Shown in pieces: positions 34,911-48,800 of a stretch of DNA of 64,000 nucleotides. The DNA comes from Odontocerum albicorne (Eukaryota; Arthropoda; Insecta; Trichoptera; Odontoceridae): the NCBI GenBank assembly GCA_949825065.1, contig OX463842.1, positions 34,712,480 through 34,776,479 of the forward strand, read 5' to 3'. A program made the position numbers and the translations under genes. Each line of letters starts with the position of its first letter. Within the stretch, counting starts at the first letter, position 1. The notes beneath the pieces are model-generated. The model was not told the DNA's origin, did no database searches, and saw only the letters and a program-made list of their open reading frames with translations.

Positions 34911-36318
34911 TGAATTGGGTATCTGCTTCAAAAGAAAACAGTGAAATAACTGCTCGTTAAAAGTTTTAGAATAAAAAATAAGAATAAAATTGAATAATAT
35001 ACGAAGAGAAAAGTATTCGAGTCATCAATCATAACTTTCATATTGTGTAAACAAGCACAGTTGTGAATTTTAACTCATTTTAAAATTAACGCCAACTTCC
35101 AATTATTGCATAAATAAAAAAAATATATTTTGTCTACGAAAGCGAGAAGCTAACCCCCCCCCCTTCTTTGTGCATATTTACGGATATAAAAATCGTTGCG
35201 TAGAAGGAAAACATTTGAGTATTCAGCTGGTGAGAAAATACGAGGAAGGGTGTCTTTGCAGTATCCTTTAAGCTTTTCACTTTAAGTTTCCCTCTAGTTG
35301 GAATACCTGCAATGGTCTTACTAACATACGCCGAGAACAAATAAACTCTCTTGAGATAATTCTACCCCCTGTGAGTAAAGTGATGCGCTTTTGCCTGAAC
35401 TCACCCATCCTTAGGAGAATATTACAAAAACTATGACCTCGTTTATGGTAAAGCCTTGATCTAAGTTTAATTAAGTTGAAATTATGTTCCTATCCAAGTT
35501 CTTAAGAAGCAATGTTCTGAGAAAGGATATACCATTTGCAGCATTTTTTTTAGTTACTTATATTATCTATGCAAACTATATTCTAAAGCAAAAGCAATGA
35601 TATTTGAAGCCAACATTAAATTAAGGGTCAAGCACATTTTATTGGAATTAACTTGAAATGTTAATTAAAAACTTAATTAAGTCTCTACGCATGTCAAAAA
35701 CGAATGTTAATTAAAATAGATACTTTCAACTTTTTGATATAAATTCTGCGAATGATTTATTTTTCATACTGGTTTAAATTTAAATTAAACCCTTTAAAAT
35801 ACATGCAAAGTATTTACATGTTGTGTTAATATTTTCATATACGAGTAATATTACGTTGCTTAAACTTCCTTCTTTCAAGTTAAATGTAGGGATTTAAAAT
35901 ATTTCTAATTAAAAACCCTACGTCTACTTTTTTGTAACTAATTGTTAGCCAAACCCACCATTCTTTCTACAGTAGTTCAAATAAAATTATTGTGATATTT
36001 TAAGGGCTGTAATATTTTTTAACGAATCCTGAATAAGATGGCTTGCATTCATGATACGTTTTAATGAAGTAAACAGTTTTGAAGAAGAGCACCTAAAATA
36101 GAAACAAAATATATATTTGATAATCTTATCATAAGCATGAGTATCTAGATTTCTGAGGTTCGATTCTAAGAATAATTTTACAATCTTGATGATCTGAATA
36201 TAATAAATAGTTATAAAGGCATTGGCCTAAAGCAAATAATTCAGTGAGCACTCTTGGAATTTTACAAAACATATCTCTCTTCACTTTTAAGATAACATGT
36301 GATCGTTTTACCAACTAG

Positions 36319-36540
36319 GCGACCTTCATTGCTTAGTTGTTAAAACGCATGTTTTTCCACTCGGGGGTTACGGGTTCAATTCTCGATGGAATCCAGATTT
36401 TTTAAAAGGGTTTCAGTTGGTTTCACTAACGGATTTTTTGACACCCTTGTAGTTGGTCGGAGGAAGTTGTCACATAGAATAAATCCACCAGGTTATACTT
36501 TATACAACAATAGTGTAATACAATACAATCTGTATCGGAC
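36319..36540 (+). repeat. tRNA-derived SINE copy
   Basis: Head GCGACCTTCATTGCTTAGTT, B box GGGTTCAATTCTC at about 36374, body GGTTTCACTAACGGATTTTT, a 3' core GTTGGTCGGAGGAAGTTGTC, and a tail of TACAATACAAT units. The GC-rich LINE begins shortly after. Confidence 0.78.
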
Positions 36541-36639
36541 GTGTGCGGTCACCCTTGTAGGTGTATAGACATTGATATGTGTATTGATCTGTATTTGATA
36601 TAATATTTGTGAATATGTAATATGTAAATCTTTGTATGA

Positions 36640-39165
36640 AAAATGTTAGTTTGTTTGACTCCGATCGCGTTCGCGACCGCAAGGGAAATAAAGGACTTGC
36701 GGGCGGAGCGTCGTGAGTAGGTCACGGGCCGGTCGGCTTAAGCAGCGCTCAAAATTCCGAAAGTTGTTGTATTTCACGGGGAATGAGCGCTTGTGATGAC
36801 CGACCGACCATTAATAAGGAGGGTCCCTTTTTAGGGAAAATATATATGACCACCATTCTGACCGTGCGAGACCACCATTCTGACCGTGCGATATTGGATC
36901 TTTTAGATTTCACGATACTCGCTTGCGGGTATAGAGATCGGGGAAAACCCATCCAGTGTTTTCGGGTGATGTGTGCCGCGTGGGCATATCGCGATATTGT
37001 GCGCGCTGAGAGGCGGGCCTTAGGGCCGACTTATGTAGTCAATCCGTGGCTATAATCAAGTGAACAGTGAGAGCGATCGAACGCTAATTGTGAACAGTGC
37101 TAGTGCCGTGAGTGCGGGTGTTGTGAGTGCGGGCTGCGCGAAAAAGACGTAAGATGCAAAACGGGATCTTATGCGATCGGGTGAACGGTGTTCTTGTGCC
37201 GCGAACCCCCTTGGGGCCAGTGGCGGAAAAATGGGAGACCCCGCGGGTACCTGCCAAAAGGCGGCAGGTTGCCGAACCCGCAGAGGTGATCCAATCGAAT
37301 AAGTACACGTGCCTCCGGGAGGTAACGGAAGAAGCGCCCTGCGTAGCGCGCAGGGTGGATACAAAATCGAAAATACCGCCGGTGGTATTAACCCTCGGTA
37401 ACCTAACGCACGGAAATCTCATTGGCCTGATCCGGGTGAACGTGAAGGGCCAATTTGAAGTGAAGTATACCGGGAAGGGGACCGCGAAAATCACGGTCCA
37501 CTCCGTTGAGGACCATGACGGCCTCGTAAAGGGACTCGATGGGAAGAAAGAATTTCACACGTTCACAAAGGTGGACGATAGGACCAAAAGGTCAGTAATC
37601 CGGGGATTACCAGAAATTCCCACGGAGGAGATCGCCGGCGATCTCGCCGCGCAGGGTTTTCCAGCGCAAAAGGTCGTCAAGATGACGACCAAGACAGGCG
37701 CACCCATGTACCTTGCCCACTTTGGGAAGGAAACTGATATGGGGAAAATAAAGGCGGCGCTGAGGTTCCTCTGCTACTGCAGAGTGACCCTCGTCAAATA
37801 CGGACCCAAGAAAGGTCTCGGTACGCAGTGCTTCCGGTGCCAGTCACTGGGGCACGCTTCATCGAACTGTCACCATCGAGCCCGATGCGTCAAGTGCACC
37901 GAGTTCCACCTGACAGCCGAGTGTTCCAAGACAAAGGAGACACCGGCCACTTGCGTAAATTGCGGTGGTAGCCACCCCGCAAACTATTCGAAGTGCCCTA
38001 CAAGGCAAGCATACGCGGAGTCAATCGCCCGCCGGATGGCACCGCGTGTGATAACGGGTCGCTCATGGAGCGGCGTCGTGACGGGTGCGGGGAATACGCT
38101 TCCCACACAATTCAATCAGGCCGCCGCGCGGGACGCCCGCGCTTCGGGGCCTATCGCTGGAGCAAATACTCACGAAACCGCGCAGAGCGCGAATATGCAA
38201 CACGCGAGCGCGCAGCGCGAAAACTTCGCTCACCCGAGGGATCCGAGAAACGGCTGCCGACCACCGTTGCTGCCGACTCCCGAACCCAGCATCACCAAAA
38301 CGAGCTTCGCGGGCGGAGAGGGAACAGAGCTGACCCGTATCCTCCGCCTACTTGTGAAAATGAGGACGAGGCTGGGCCAATGCAAGGATAGAATGGAGAA
38401 GGCGTTTCTCATCGTCGATATGATGGAGGAACTCGAAGACTAAAACCGTATTTATATCTTCTCTTTTTATATATTCTCTTAAAAATTTAAAAAAAAAAAA
38501 AAAAATTTTATATTTATTTTAAAACTCCTTAGATAGTCAAAACCTAACCGACTTTGTAAATTAAATTCACCCAAAGAATACCTAAATCAAATCCCTAAAC
38601 TATAAAGTCACAGTAAAAAATTGATCAATTTCTACTAGTATTAGTGTTAAATAAACCTTACGCTAATGCATCTCAAAAACATATTCTCACCAAATTTAAA
38701 GTCAATAGTAAACAAGAATCGCGTATAACAAATGAAAACCCGATACTGCCCAGCGATTAACATTGCATTACAGATCCCGAGGAGCGGCCGGGACAAGTCA
38801 CCAGGACCGGTGGGCGGCACGCGGCTAAGAGAGGACAGCCAAGGGGGAAGAAACGCCCTGAACTTCGAGTACATTATATACACTACAACACTCACACTCC
38901 ACTAACAAGCCGAATGTGTTAATATCGCATAACGGAAGAGCCCAGAGGTCCTCTGAAGCTCGACTTCCATCGATGAGTTTTCTGTGGTTTTCTCATCAAA
39001 TATGTCTTCAATACATATGCGAATGCGGGGAAGCTCCAATTACACAGGCCGCAGCCGACACCTTCCCATCCCCACACTCTACACCTACACTTGATCTTAT
39101 AAATATATGTAATTATTCTCCTTAAAGGTCTAGCAGGGTGGTACAGGGTGGTGGTACAGGGTGGC
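36640..39165 (+). mobile_element. Jockey-type LINE: 5' UTR, intact ORF1, ORF2 absent
   Basis: A GC-rich block starting near 36650 (CGATCGCGTTCGCGACCGCA) holds a leader with a 22-bp direct repeat (36848-36891). ORF1 follows at 37127-38443. After it comes an A-rich stretch (38486-38506), then about 650 bp including GC-rich 38745-39100 sequence without any reverse-transcriptase frame. I read it as a non-LTR element that lost ORF2 or never had it. The borders are compositional estimates and no target-site duplication was identified. Confidence 0.6.
37127..38443 (+). CDS. LINE ORF1 (Gag-like nucleic-acid-binding protein, jockey/X-element type)
   Basis: A 438-residue open frame without any break. 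Residues about 140-225 (HTFTKVDDRTKRSVIRGLPE to FLCYCRVTLVKYGPKKG) match the PRE_C2HC domain found beside zinc knuckles in jockey-clade ORF1 proteins. Residues 235-290 hold three CCHC knuckles: CFRCQSLGHASSNC, CVKCTEFHLTAEC and CVNCGGSHPANYSKC. A low-complexity Ala/Arg-rich stretch follows, then a C-terminal helical segment (ILRLLVKMRTRLGQCKDRME). Such proteins bind the element's RNA and act as chaperone in target-primed reverse transcription. A start at residue 10 (Met, 37154) is also possible. Codon and base usage are far more GC-rich than the surroundings. No ORF2 follows, so mobility would need a partner in trans. Confidence 0.82.
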   Translation: MRAARKRRKMQNGILCDRVNGVLVPRTPLGPVAEKWETPRVPAKRRQVAEPAEVIQSNKYTCLREVTEEAPCVARRVDTKSKIPPVVLTLGNLTHGNLIGLIRVNVKGQFEVKYTGKGTAKITVHSVEDHDGLVKGLDGKKEFHTFTKVDDRTKRSVIRGLPEIPTEEIAGDLAAQGFPAQKVVKMTTKTGAPMYLAHFGKETDMGKIKAALRFLCYCRVTLVKYGPKKGLGTQCFRCQSLGHASSNCHHRARCVKCTEFHLTAECSKTKETPATCVNCGGSHPANYSKCPTRQAYAESIARRMAPRVITGRSWSGVVTGAGNTLPTQFNQAAARDARASGPIAGANTHETAQSANMQHASAQRENFAHPRDPRNGCRPPLLPTPEPSITKTSFAGGEGTELTRILRLLVKMRTRLGQCKDRMEKAFLIVDMMEELED

Positions 39166-39380
39166 TACTCTTACTCTTATTCACTTCGATAGTCTACAAA
39201 GTAAACTAATCTACAAAGTAAATGATAAGGAGCAAAGAAAGCTCAGCAAAAATTTAGAAGAAAGCGAGAAATCAGAATCGAAATCAAAGGCTCATCGAGC
39301 CAAAAATAAAATGAGATTATCACACAAATACTTAATATAAGTATACATATATAAATAACACAACCACACAGATGACACAA

Positions 39381-39600
39381 CAGTGGAAAAGGTATTCCCT
39401 CAAATCACTGACAAATGATCGATGACGCAGTTAAATGCGCACGTTTAAAAATTTAGTAAAAGAAAAAGAACTCGTTCAAGCAAAGCAAAAAGGGAAAATA
39501 TATCAGTGGAAAAGGTACTCCCTCAAATCACTGACAAAAGATCGACGACGCAGTAAAATGCGCACGTTTTAAAAATTTAATAAAAGAAGAAAGAACTTGT
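39381..39600 (+). repeat. 123-bp direct repeat, two copies
   Basis: CAGTGGAAAAGGTATTCCCT at 39381 recurs at 39504 as CAGTGGAAAAGGTACTCCCT. Each copy continues with CTGACAAAnGATCGAnGACG and GCGCACGTTTnAAAAATTTA. The copies differ by a few bases. Confidence 0.88.
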
Positions 39601-41880
39601 TTCATTTGTTTCAGGGAAAATATATTCTCAGTAACAACCAACTCTACTGTGTTTTACTTTGAGACCCGCTACTTCGACCTGCCCTGAGAGGAATCTCTCC
39701 ACCCCCGCTACCTTCTTCTTCTTCTGGATCTACGCTTTAGAATTCGCTACCTCAATTCTCTGAGCGCGGCGCAGCAACCAACGTACCTACGCTACAGTCT
39801 ATTTTTACCCTGTGCGGTACACAATCTTTCGTCAATTTCTGATAAGTTAAAAATAACATTTAACAGTTTGAGAACTTTAAAAAAATATGCCATTAACAAA
39901 ACAAACTTTATTGAAAAATATACGAAAAGTCAACTAAGGGTTACATTGGAATTAAATAAATGCTGGAAAGTTAAATCAAATAATTTCGAAAAAAACATTC
40001 ATGTTAAGTATAATGTTTCCAAGTTTTACTAATATTTAATAATTTATGATAAAAAGTTAGTTTTATCAAAATTTTGTAATTTTTAGAAATTGAGTTTCAA
40101 CTCGTATTTATGAAAAAAATATTTTTCAATAATCATGTAAACGGCACTGATTTTTTGCTATTTAGTGTAATTTTGGAAGGGTAAGCAAACACGTCTAAGA
40201 TAATTTAAGCAGAAGTTCTGTCATTTGCCATGATCCACGTTTATCAAATATAGTTTAGGTAATTCAAAGCGGTACACTTAGCCCGCGGCCCATAAATCTT
40301 AGTCTGTATTGTTATCTCCCGTTGATTAACACGAGTGTGCTCCCAGTGGCGGTTTTGTCTGCCGAGTCGTATCAACTGTTTGGGGGTAAGATAATTGTAT
40401 GCCATCATCCCCTTCTTACGTTGCCGTCACACCACAGCAGCATGAACCAACAGAAACCGTTTATTCTTAACCATATATGGCATTATCTGATATATTTAGA
40501 GGTATGAGCATTTACAATAGATCGGCATATCTTTTTATTAAAGCATAACCTACTTATTTCATATCCTTCTTATATCGTTTTTCCTGAGGGTTGTGATTCA
40601 TGGCGATTGCTTTGGAAATATAGCGTAGTGGTTTTCAGTTGCCTTTTGCACTGTAGAACTTCAACTGTTAAAGCTGCTGTAGCCATGCTCAGGGGTATCC
40701 AGTACTAAGTTACTTAGGAGTCCTCAACACCGTTGGCTGATACAGTCAGGAAGCTGCTGCCCTCTTATTAAAGGAATGAGTGAAGATATTTGGATTTCGA
40801 TGCGATGTATGTAAAGATAGGTCACTACAGTCGAGTTGAGGGAAAATATCACGTATCTGAGGTTTTTGAGTAGTGACCAGTTCGGAGATCCTGGGTACAC
40901 CACACCGGTGCTTACGGGAATCGTAAGTATTCTAATAGACTCCTTATTTCAAGTACATATCGTATTCATTTTCCACGTTACTGGAATTAAAACCTATAGT
41001 TCTAATTAATGATACAGCTTGGAACTACTGCAAATATTACAGCAGATTATATGGACCCATGACTAAACTTTACAGCCACTTGATAAAGTGTCTTCCGTTC
41101 TTCCCATTATTGTATCATTTATTCATCCATTAATTCGTATGGAACTCTTAATCAATATATTCGCATTGTTGATGCTGGCATGATAAAGAGTGTGACTATA
41201 TCGGCGTATTTCGAATTATAGTTTAGTAATAACACAAGTACAGTTTTTGGTTGTATATTCTTGTTTATTTTAATGTAAACATTTGGATGCAAAAGGAATC
41301 TACTATTAACTTGACGACTTTGCTAATTTGCACATCATTTTTTGAAAATTCAATATTTTCCATTTACAAGAAGATAACGTTATGCCATAGCAGATTTAAT
41401 TTTATTTTATTTCAATATACAGTCTTTTATCGACGATTAAAAAAGCTCACAAAAGTTATACTGAAATTAGAATTTTGAGTGCGTATAAATATAAATACAG
41501 CTTGACACAAAAATTATAAACATTTACACATACAAACATTATCAGTAATATTGTATATTATCATATACGTAAAATATCGTCATAACTTTATTCATAACAA
41601 AATAATCCAATATTAGTCATTTGTCAACTTGTAATACAGCAGGAACAAGGGTGAAACTCTATTTTAGTATTTTTAAATTACACGAAAAAACATTGCAGTC
41701 AAAATTATTTATGTAACATAGTTTTTTGTGAAAGTCGGGGAGGTGTGACCAAGTGATGTTACATGGAAATATACAGTTCAGTTTAAACGATTATATAATT
41801 TGTTAATATTTACTCTCTAATGGTTGGAAATTGGTATCATGTTTAAATAAAATCAATATTTAATGAACTTCTCTATTGCC
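39601..41880. other. Intron, nothing recognised
   Basis: Includes GC-richer patches at 39640-39830 and 40580-40930 that look like old repeats but match no motif I know. There is no supported coding sequence. Confidence 0.45.
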
Positions 41881-41889
41881 TCCATTCAT

Positions 41890-42056
41890 ATTTATAAAAA
41901 ATATATATATATTTATTTTATTTACACATGATAAGAAATATACACAATTTGCGAAAAAACAAAAGGTAATTTAATTTGGACATACAATTTTGATGGATCT
42001 GGGTTTGTTGCCTTTCATTTGTCGTGTCCCCAGTAAACTAGGCTTTTGCCTGTATC
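41890..42056 (+). repeat. Dispersed repeat shared with 51216-51395
   Basis: Ends with TTGCCTTTCATTTGTCGTGT and CCCCAGTAAACTAGGCTTTT. The 51-kb copy has TTGCCTTTCATTTGTTGTGT and CCCCAGTTTATACTAGGC. Looser similarity extends about 100 bp upstream. Family unknown. Confidence 0.7.
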
Positions 42057-42712
42057 TCACTGAGGATAAATGCCGTGTCAAGTAATAGATGTCCTATACG
42101 AGAGTATACAATGTAGCTTCTCACAAGTGTCAACATGTGCTGGAAGTCGGTGGACATTTCTTTCGTCAGATATTCCCTCTGACGCCACATCCAGTGACAG
42201 AATGAAGGTTGAAATATGGCGTGTCTCCGCCCATATAATAAACTTTCCTGATAGTTATAACTCACAATAATAATCAAAATATGATGGTTCTCCACTTCAT
42301 ACTCACACACCGAATTATTTATATTTGTACTGTATTGTTCTAAAAATATGCTTTAACCTAAGAAGTTACGTAATGCGTCAATAATTTAAAGCCTTCAGTA
42401 TGTTAAATATTCAGCTTTGAAAACTTGTTAACTGCTGTCGCGCTGGTAGAATTTTAAAGTATATATTTCTTATTGATTAAACTTAAAAAGTTTCAGATCT
42501 TCTATGACATTTTTTCTTATTGCTATGCGCTATACTGAAACGAAATCAGTTATTTTCATAATTAATATGAAAATATTTAAAAACTAATACTTTATAACCA
42601 ACCTTCTCAAGTGCAGCAGATCGATTAAAATACAAATAATGCTTCTTGAATAATTTAAATAATTATATGAAATGCTGATTTAAGATCCGACGATGTGACT
42701 TAGTTTGATTCG

Positions 42713-42855
42713 TGATGGTACCCGAAAAAAGGTGCCAGTCCAGTTTTCACAAAATGAATTTATCGTCATTCTGATCTTTGGAGAGAATTAGTACATGACC
42801 AGAAGTCCACTAGGTTGTATTGTTTAAATCCGCAGTTCAATCGTATTATATAGCA
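42713..42855 (+). repeat. SINE 3'-half fragment
   Basis: Contains the SINE body and end (CCAGTTTTCACAAAATGAAT, GGAGAGAATTAGTACATGAC, CCACTAGGTTGTATTGTTTA). The tRNA-like head is gone. Confidence 0.6.
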
Positions 42856-42869
42856 CTTATAAAACTTTA

Positions 42870-45800
42870 TGTAAACATACTGATTCCATACATATCCCTC
42901 GAGTGTTATTTGAACCAAACATAATACCTGATTTTTTTATATTTGATTGTAAAGATGTTTATCGAATAAAGTATTAAATTCAGATCTAATGCAAAAGATT
43001 CATATTTCCTCTCTCAAAATATCTAAAATAATTTCATACAATTTCTAGTATTTGGACCGCCTCCAGAATTGTGGAAAAGCAGCGAGTTCCCAGCTCCGAG
43101 CACCGTGCTGTGCTATCTGCCCGATCGATCTCTCCCCGTAATAAGTTAGATATTCATCTATCCTTTGAAGTTAGCAAAAACATGAAATGGAATATAATCC
43201 TGGCGTAAATACATATTTTCGATAATATCCTCTCTTTTTGGATCGGCTATAATGAACTCCCTACTTGCATTTCACGGGATTTTATAGAATAATAAACGAG
43301 AACGCAACAAAATAGCCTTCAGGGTATGGCAAAATAAGACAGGTATTTTATCGATACTTTGTAACGCAATAAATAATATTCGACGAAAAATATGCTGATT
43401 CTGTGCGAGACAAGAGATCGCGGTTTAATAGTAAGATTTAATTTAAAACGTAACTTATTGTGTTTTTAATAAATTTAAACTTTATCAGTGTCTGCCTAAT
43501 TTGTAAACTTTAACGTTAGTTTTTAATCAATTACCTCATAATACGTTGAATATGTCATGATAAAATTTAATTTTTCAACTAAAATAAAAAAAACCCAAGA
43601 CTCTATGATGAAGTAGAGGGAAGACATTTCGCAATTAACTGGTAGTAATTTAATTAGTTTGGTCAAGTATTGAAAACACTGCAGGAAATTTATGTAGTAT
43701 TTTGTTTGCAAAAGGGGGCAGAGGATGAAGAAATTTATTTTTACATATGATAATTTCCTTCATGTCAATACTTTTCCGTCATTATATGTATTACTTTATT
43801 TCAGTGAATCGTAAGTATTGGATGGATGATATGAATATTTAGTACATTAAGAAATTTGATTTTATTTTAGCTGATTGCATTTAGATATATCCTGCATATA
43901 ATTACACATATATTTTACATATGTGGGATATCTCTAAATTACATAAAGTGGAATAAAGAGTGTTTGATAAAACAAATTACAAAATATAATTACATAATAC
44001 ATTTTGGAAAATGTAGCACTTCATCTACGATTGTATCGTCGAGTTTCTGGCACAAATAGCTGAGTGGAAAATGTAATCTTTTTCGTTTCGAAAAATGTAA
44101 TCTTTTGGTAATTATCATCAAATGGCCAATATGCATGCATGTCTTATAAAAATGGTATTGATATCTTAACTAAAAATACTATTTTCCCACAATCGAAAAG
44201 TACATAATGGTCGAGGTGCACATACTCGCACTCGCACATACATTGGGAAAAGTTTCAAATTGAAATATCTTAGAAACAGTAAAATATTAGTTACCAGTTG
44301 TACCAGAAACCCGACTGCATAGTAATTGACAGGAATATAAGCTTTATACGTACATATAATGTATGTGGCGTTTAAGAGAAGAGACTATTGTCATTGTGGT
44401 GTCATATATCAAACCATTCAACATATTGTCAACGAGTGTCAGTTGAGGTAATTCAATGGCGGTATTGCGGAGCTTTATCAAGGAACTCCAGCTGCTATAA
44501 TACGGCTGACTTACCTGGACAACCGACAATATAAGATGAAATTGTACTTGCGCTTTATTCGAGATTGTGAGTGCTCGGATTTCCATGCGGTAAAATGTAG
44601 TAATAAGCGAGTTTCATATTTAGGTCATCCCTGAATTTCACCCCTTTATAATCGTTCTCCTCTTTGAGAATTCTTCACTCATATTCCTCGCAGAGCGGCC
44701 CATAACGAACACTGCGGTTTGGAGGCTTTGCTGCTGGTGGCGGGTGGTAATGTGTCTGAAGAGAGAAAGGGGAACAGGGCCTGACAAAGGACTTTGGGCG
44801 TATTATTCACTGAAAATTTCGTGAAGATTTTTAAGTATTGGTATTGCAAGACTTCATCGGTTAACACCAACTTGATAACGAACTATTGAATTACGCACTT
44901 AGCTGCTCTACATTTTTTTCTAGTAACTACAGCGGAAAAAAAACTACTTGGTGATCGTCTATTAATAAAAAAACGAATTTTCCATGCCTTATTTACATAA
45001 AAAATCATGAGAATCAAAACCAAAATATACGTAAAGAAAATTTCGACACTGCTGATTAACATATGTAATATATGATTTAATATAATTTTTATCGAACTAT
45101 CTTAAAAATGTTATTAAGTACTAGAGGATACATTTCTATTCAATTGAAATTTTGCATCATTGAATGAGGACGTTCTCCGATAGTAAATATTACTATTATC
45201 ATTGTTATAAGATCATAAGCGAGATAAATTCCTGTACTTATTTTATAATATTTGAAGCAAGTTTTCATAATTTGAGGCCTCAGTTTACGTGTGCTAGGTA
45301 GATAGTTTTTAGTCTGTACAATATTCCAGCCCTGGTTGAAGGGAGGTACGTACCCTCCCTATATTAATATCTCAACCCTTACTCTTGAGTGGTCCGTTTA
45401 ATAATTAAATATCCGTCAATTAGGCGCTTTTGCACAATGCATCAGATTCCAGTGTCGGGAAATGCAGCAGGGAGAAAAACCTTTATTACGTGGTGTCTAC
45501 ATTAAATGGCGCGTAAAAAAAGAAACGTGGTTCGTCTATTAAATTGGAACAAAATTCAGAATGAAATGAGATTAAATTTAAATGGATATTTGTTGATATT
45601 ATGATAATTTTTTATTTTCAATAAAAAAACGTTTTTAATAGAAAAGTGACGTAAAAGGGGTTAACACTTACTTTGATTTAAATATAGTCGTATTGTGGTG
45701 AAAATGTTCCATTTTGAAGGTTATTGAATAACTTTCGTTTAACTTTTAAGATTATGAGAGAGATTTCACTGTAATAAATATATTCCGTTTTGATTTAAGA

Positions 45801-48800
45801 AAATGGTTTTAGAAAATTTATCCACGAATAAAAAATATTGAAAAATTTATCCACATGTAATTAATTATACAAAATGTTACAGCTTTAAACACATTTAGTT
45901 TGTGAATATCAGAAATCATTCATTGAGTATTTTTTTATAAAACAAATCAAACACTATTTTTCTTAGTATTCAACACTGTTTTATTTATTGAGTTCACTAC
46001 CAGCTTCAAAGACCTCTAAGTCTTTAGATGATAGACAAAGAAAAAAAAGGTATTTGAAACCAATACTGAATGAAATAAATAACACAGTGATGAATACAAA
46101 GAAGAGAAGGTTTCAATTTATTTTCTTCAAAATATAATTTACACGACGTCACAAAGTGAATTAAATATCGTTTTTATGGTTTACGATATATACAATATTT
46201 ATCAAATGCTTTTGTATCATTGTCTAAACAACATGTTTGCAACAAAAACGATATTTTAATCTTTTATTTATGTTTGCATAGTTTTACTTTAAAACTATAT
46301 TTAAGCGCGATTATCGAGAACTGTTTTAAGATATTTTGGTCAAAAATAAATCTATAACCTCACAAGTCTATAGTATGGAATATTTTGATATATTATTTAT
46401 ATTTAAGGCATTAACATTGTGGAGGTTTAAATACATTGTAATTTTTTTTTATCAAACACTGTTTATTCCACTTTTTGTAACGGTATAACCCTATCGGTTT
46501 CAAGGCTTTCAATATTTTAAATTTAGATTTAACCATAAAATACACATTTTTCAAGCTTAAACAATTTTTATAACAAAGAATAAGGAGTTTTAATTTGACA
46601 TATCAAACAAAAAGAAATATACATATTTTCGGGTTGTTTTTTGTATATAAATAATTTTACAATAAGATCTTGATGATTTGAATAAAATAGTCTTAAATTA
46701 TTAATGTTTCCATAACATATATATATTTTTTTTAAATTTTGGTGTTTAATGAAACGAAGATATACATTTGTACTCTTTGTTTTGTAAATGTGGTATTATT
46801 TATATTTTTGATGGTGAGAGCTAATTGTGTTTGCCCTTCAAGAACATATTTTATATTCTCAATGGACGTAATCAACTCATACATTGCTTATTGTCTATAA
46901 GTACCCAAAATTGAACGTTAAAAAAATTATTTGAAACTTCTCCATTCATTTTGATTTACCATAAAAGTAAGCAAAGAATTTTACTTCAGCACTTGAATCT
47001 GCGAATAATTATTTGAATGCTTTGAATTTGAACTGTCAATTTCTGTTTTATATCCAAGTTCAATTAGTTCAAGGATACATTTGTAAGGACATTTATTGAA
47101 CACTTAAATGTCTACTATGCATTCACAGTAAGTACGAGTAGCATAGGCATAATCTGAAGTGAGTTCAAAGTTAATTGAATTAGTGATGCATTGAGTCTTC
47201 ACTCGGCTGGAGTTCGAGTTACATTTTACCTGAAATGGATACTATCAGTTCACAACTAAACTATGTTGCTTGTTAACGTGTTCGTTGGCCTACTCTACTT
47301 TTCGCTAATATTGAGTCAACGTTAAAACTTGGGCCGAATTATTGTATGATTTATATGACCAAATGTTTTATTTCAGTGTGAAAAATGTATAAAATCGATT
47401 GAATTTTTTTGACCCATATTAAATGTCAAGTATTAAAATGAAATAAAAAATAATATACGATGAAATCTGGTTATGTTTATAACAGTTAAAAAGACAACAC
47501 AGTCAGGATAATTCTTATCGATTCTTATATGGCTTTAATACTTGTAAGTAATAACTGATTTTAAATAAATATTCTAAGATATGTTAAAGTTTGTTTATTA
47601 TTTAATTTGACTTATTTTCCAAGTTTAACGACCTAAATATGTATTAAAAACACAACAGTAAAAATCATGAATAAACTAAAGATAAACTATCCTAAGTTAC
47701 CTAGTTAAAAATCAAATTTGTAAAGCAAATACATAGAATAGAATATGTAAAGCAAATACATAGAATATAATATGTAAAGCAAATACATAGAATAGAATAT
47801 GTAAAACAAATACATATAATAGAATATGATACTGTCTGGATTCGAAAATCTTTAACTTTCATTGAAATGTCAGATCAAATAAATTACAGTTCAGAGAGCC
47901 GCTTAGATGAGATTAACTTAGTTGAGAATTAACTTTTCTCTTGGTGAACTCACAAGCGAACTATTGAAATTTAAAGGAAAGAAGACTTAGTCATGAGATT
48001 TTCAAAAAGGTATAACTATAAAGTACGGGTATGAAAATGAAGATAAGGACAATTTAAGTAGTAAATTTAATTAGTGTTCCTTCAAACAATGGGAGTTTAA
48101 GAAAATATAAGAAAAGGAACTTTTATAGAAAAATCTACGTCCAGAAAACGAGTAAAATTTTAACGAAAATCCTAAATAATACTGTTTACAAAAACAGTGT
48201 TTTTGTTTACTATAATTTGAATTATCAAAGGCCATTTCGGGTTTCCTGCGCACTGTACTGACTAGCCTATTGTTAAGAAAAATATAACGCCACTGAATGT
48301 ATAATTTTCTCATGTTTTTCACGGGTTTTCATACGTAATTCATAACAAAAGCTTTTAGACAACTTTATAAAGCGTTCTCGGGGAAAATATTATTCTCAAT
48401 TTCAGGTAGACAGTATAAAAAAAGCTTTTTATCGGGTGCCAACAAAATTTCCTTACCTGTGGCCGAAAAAGGTTTAAGCCAAAGTCCGTTGAAAATTCAC
48501 GCAGGGAAAGGCGATAAGTTACTTATGTCTCGGCTTAAGGTAAGATCCTGGAGTAGGAACCACAAAAGGAGAGAAAATATGAAATACAAAATTAGCACGT
48601 AGCACGATGTCGGTTTAAATTTTGTAAATATACCTCCATATACGTTATTTCTGAATAACGAGAAAAATCGTGACTTTGCTGGGAAAAAAGGACTTTCTGA
48701 TCCACGTCTATTTAGGTAACAAACAATATTATAAAGATGCGTGATCAAGTTTTAAATGTTTTATTTTCCTAGTTTTATTACATATTTTTCATGATTTAAA

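Noticed and set aside
37993..38391. Second open frame overlapping the LINE ORF1
   Set aside because: Out-of-frame reading of GC-rich ORF1 sequence; Arg-rich with no domain.
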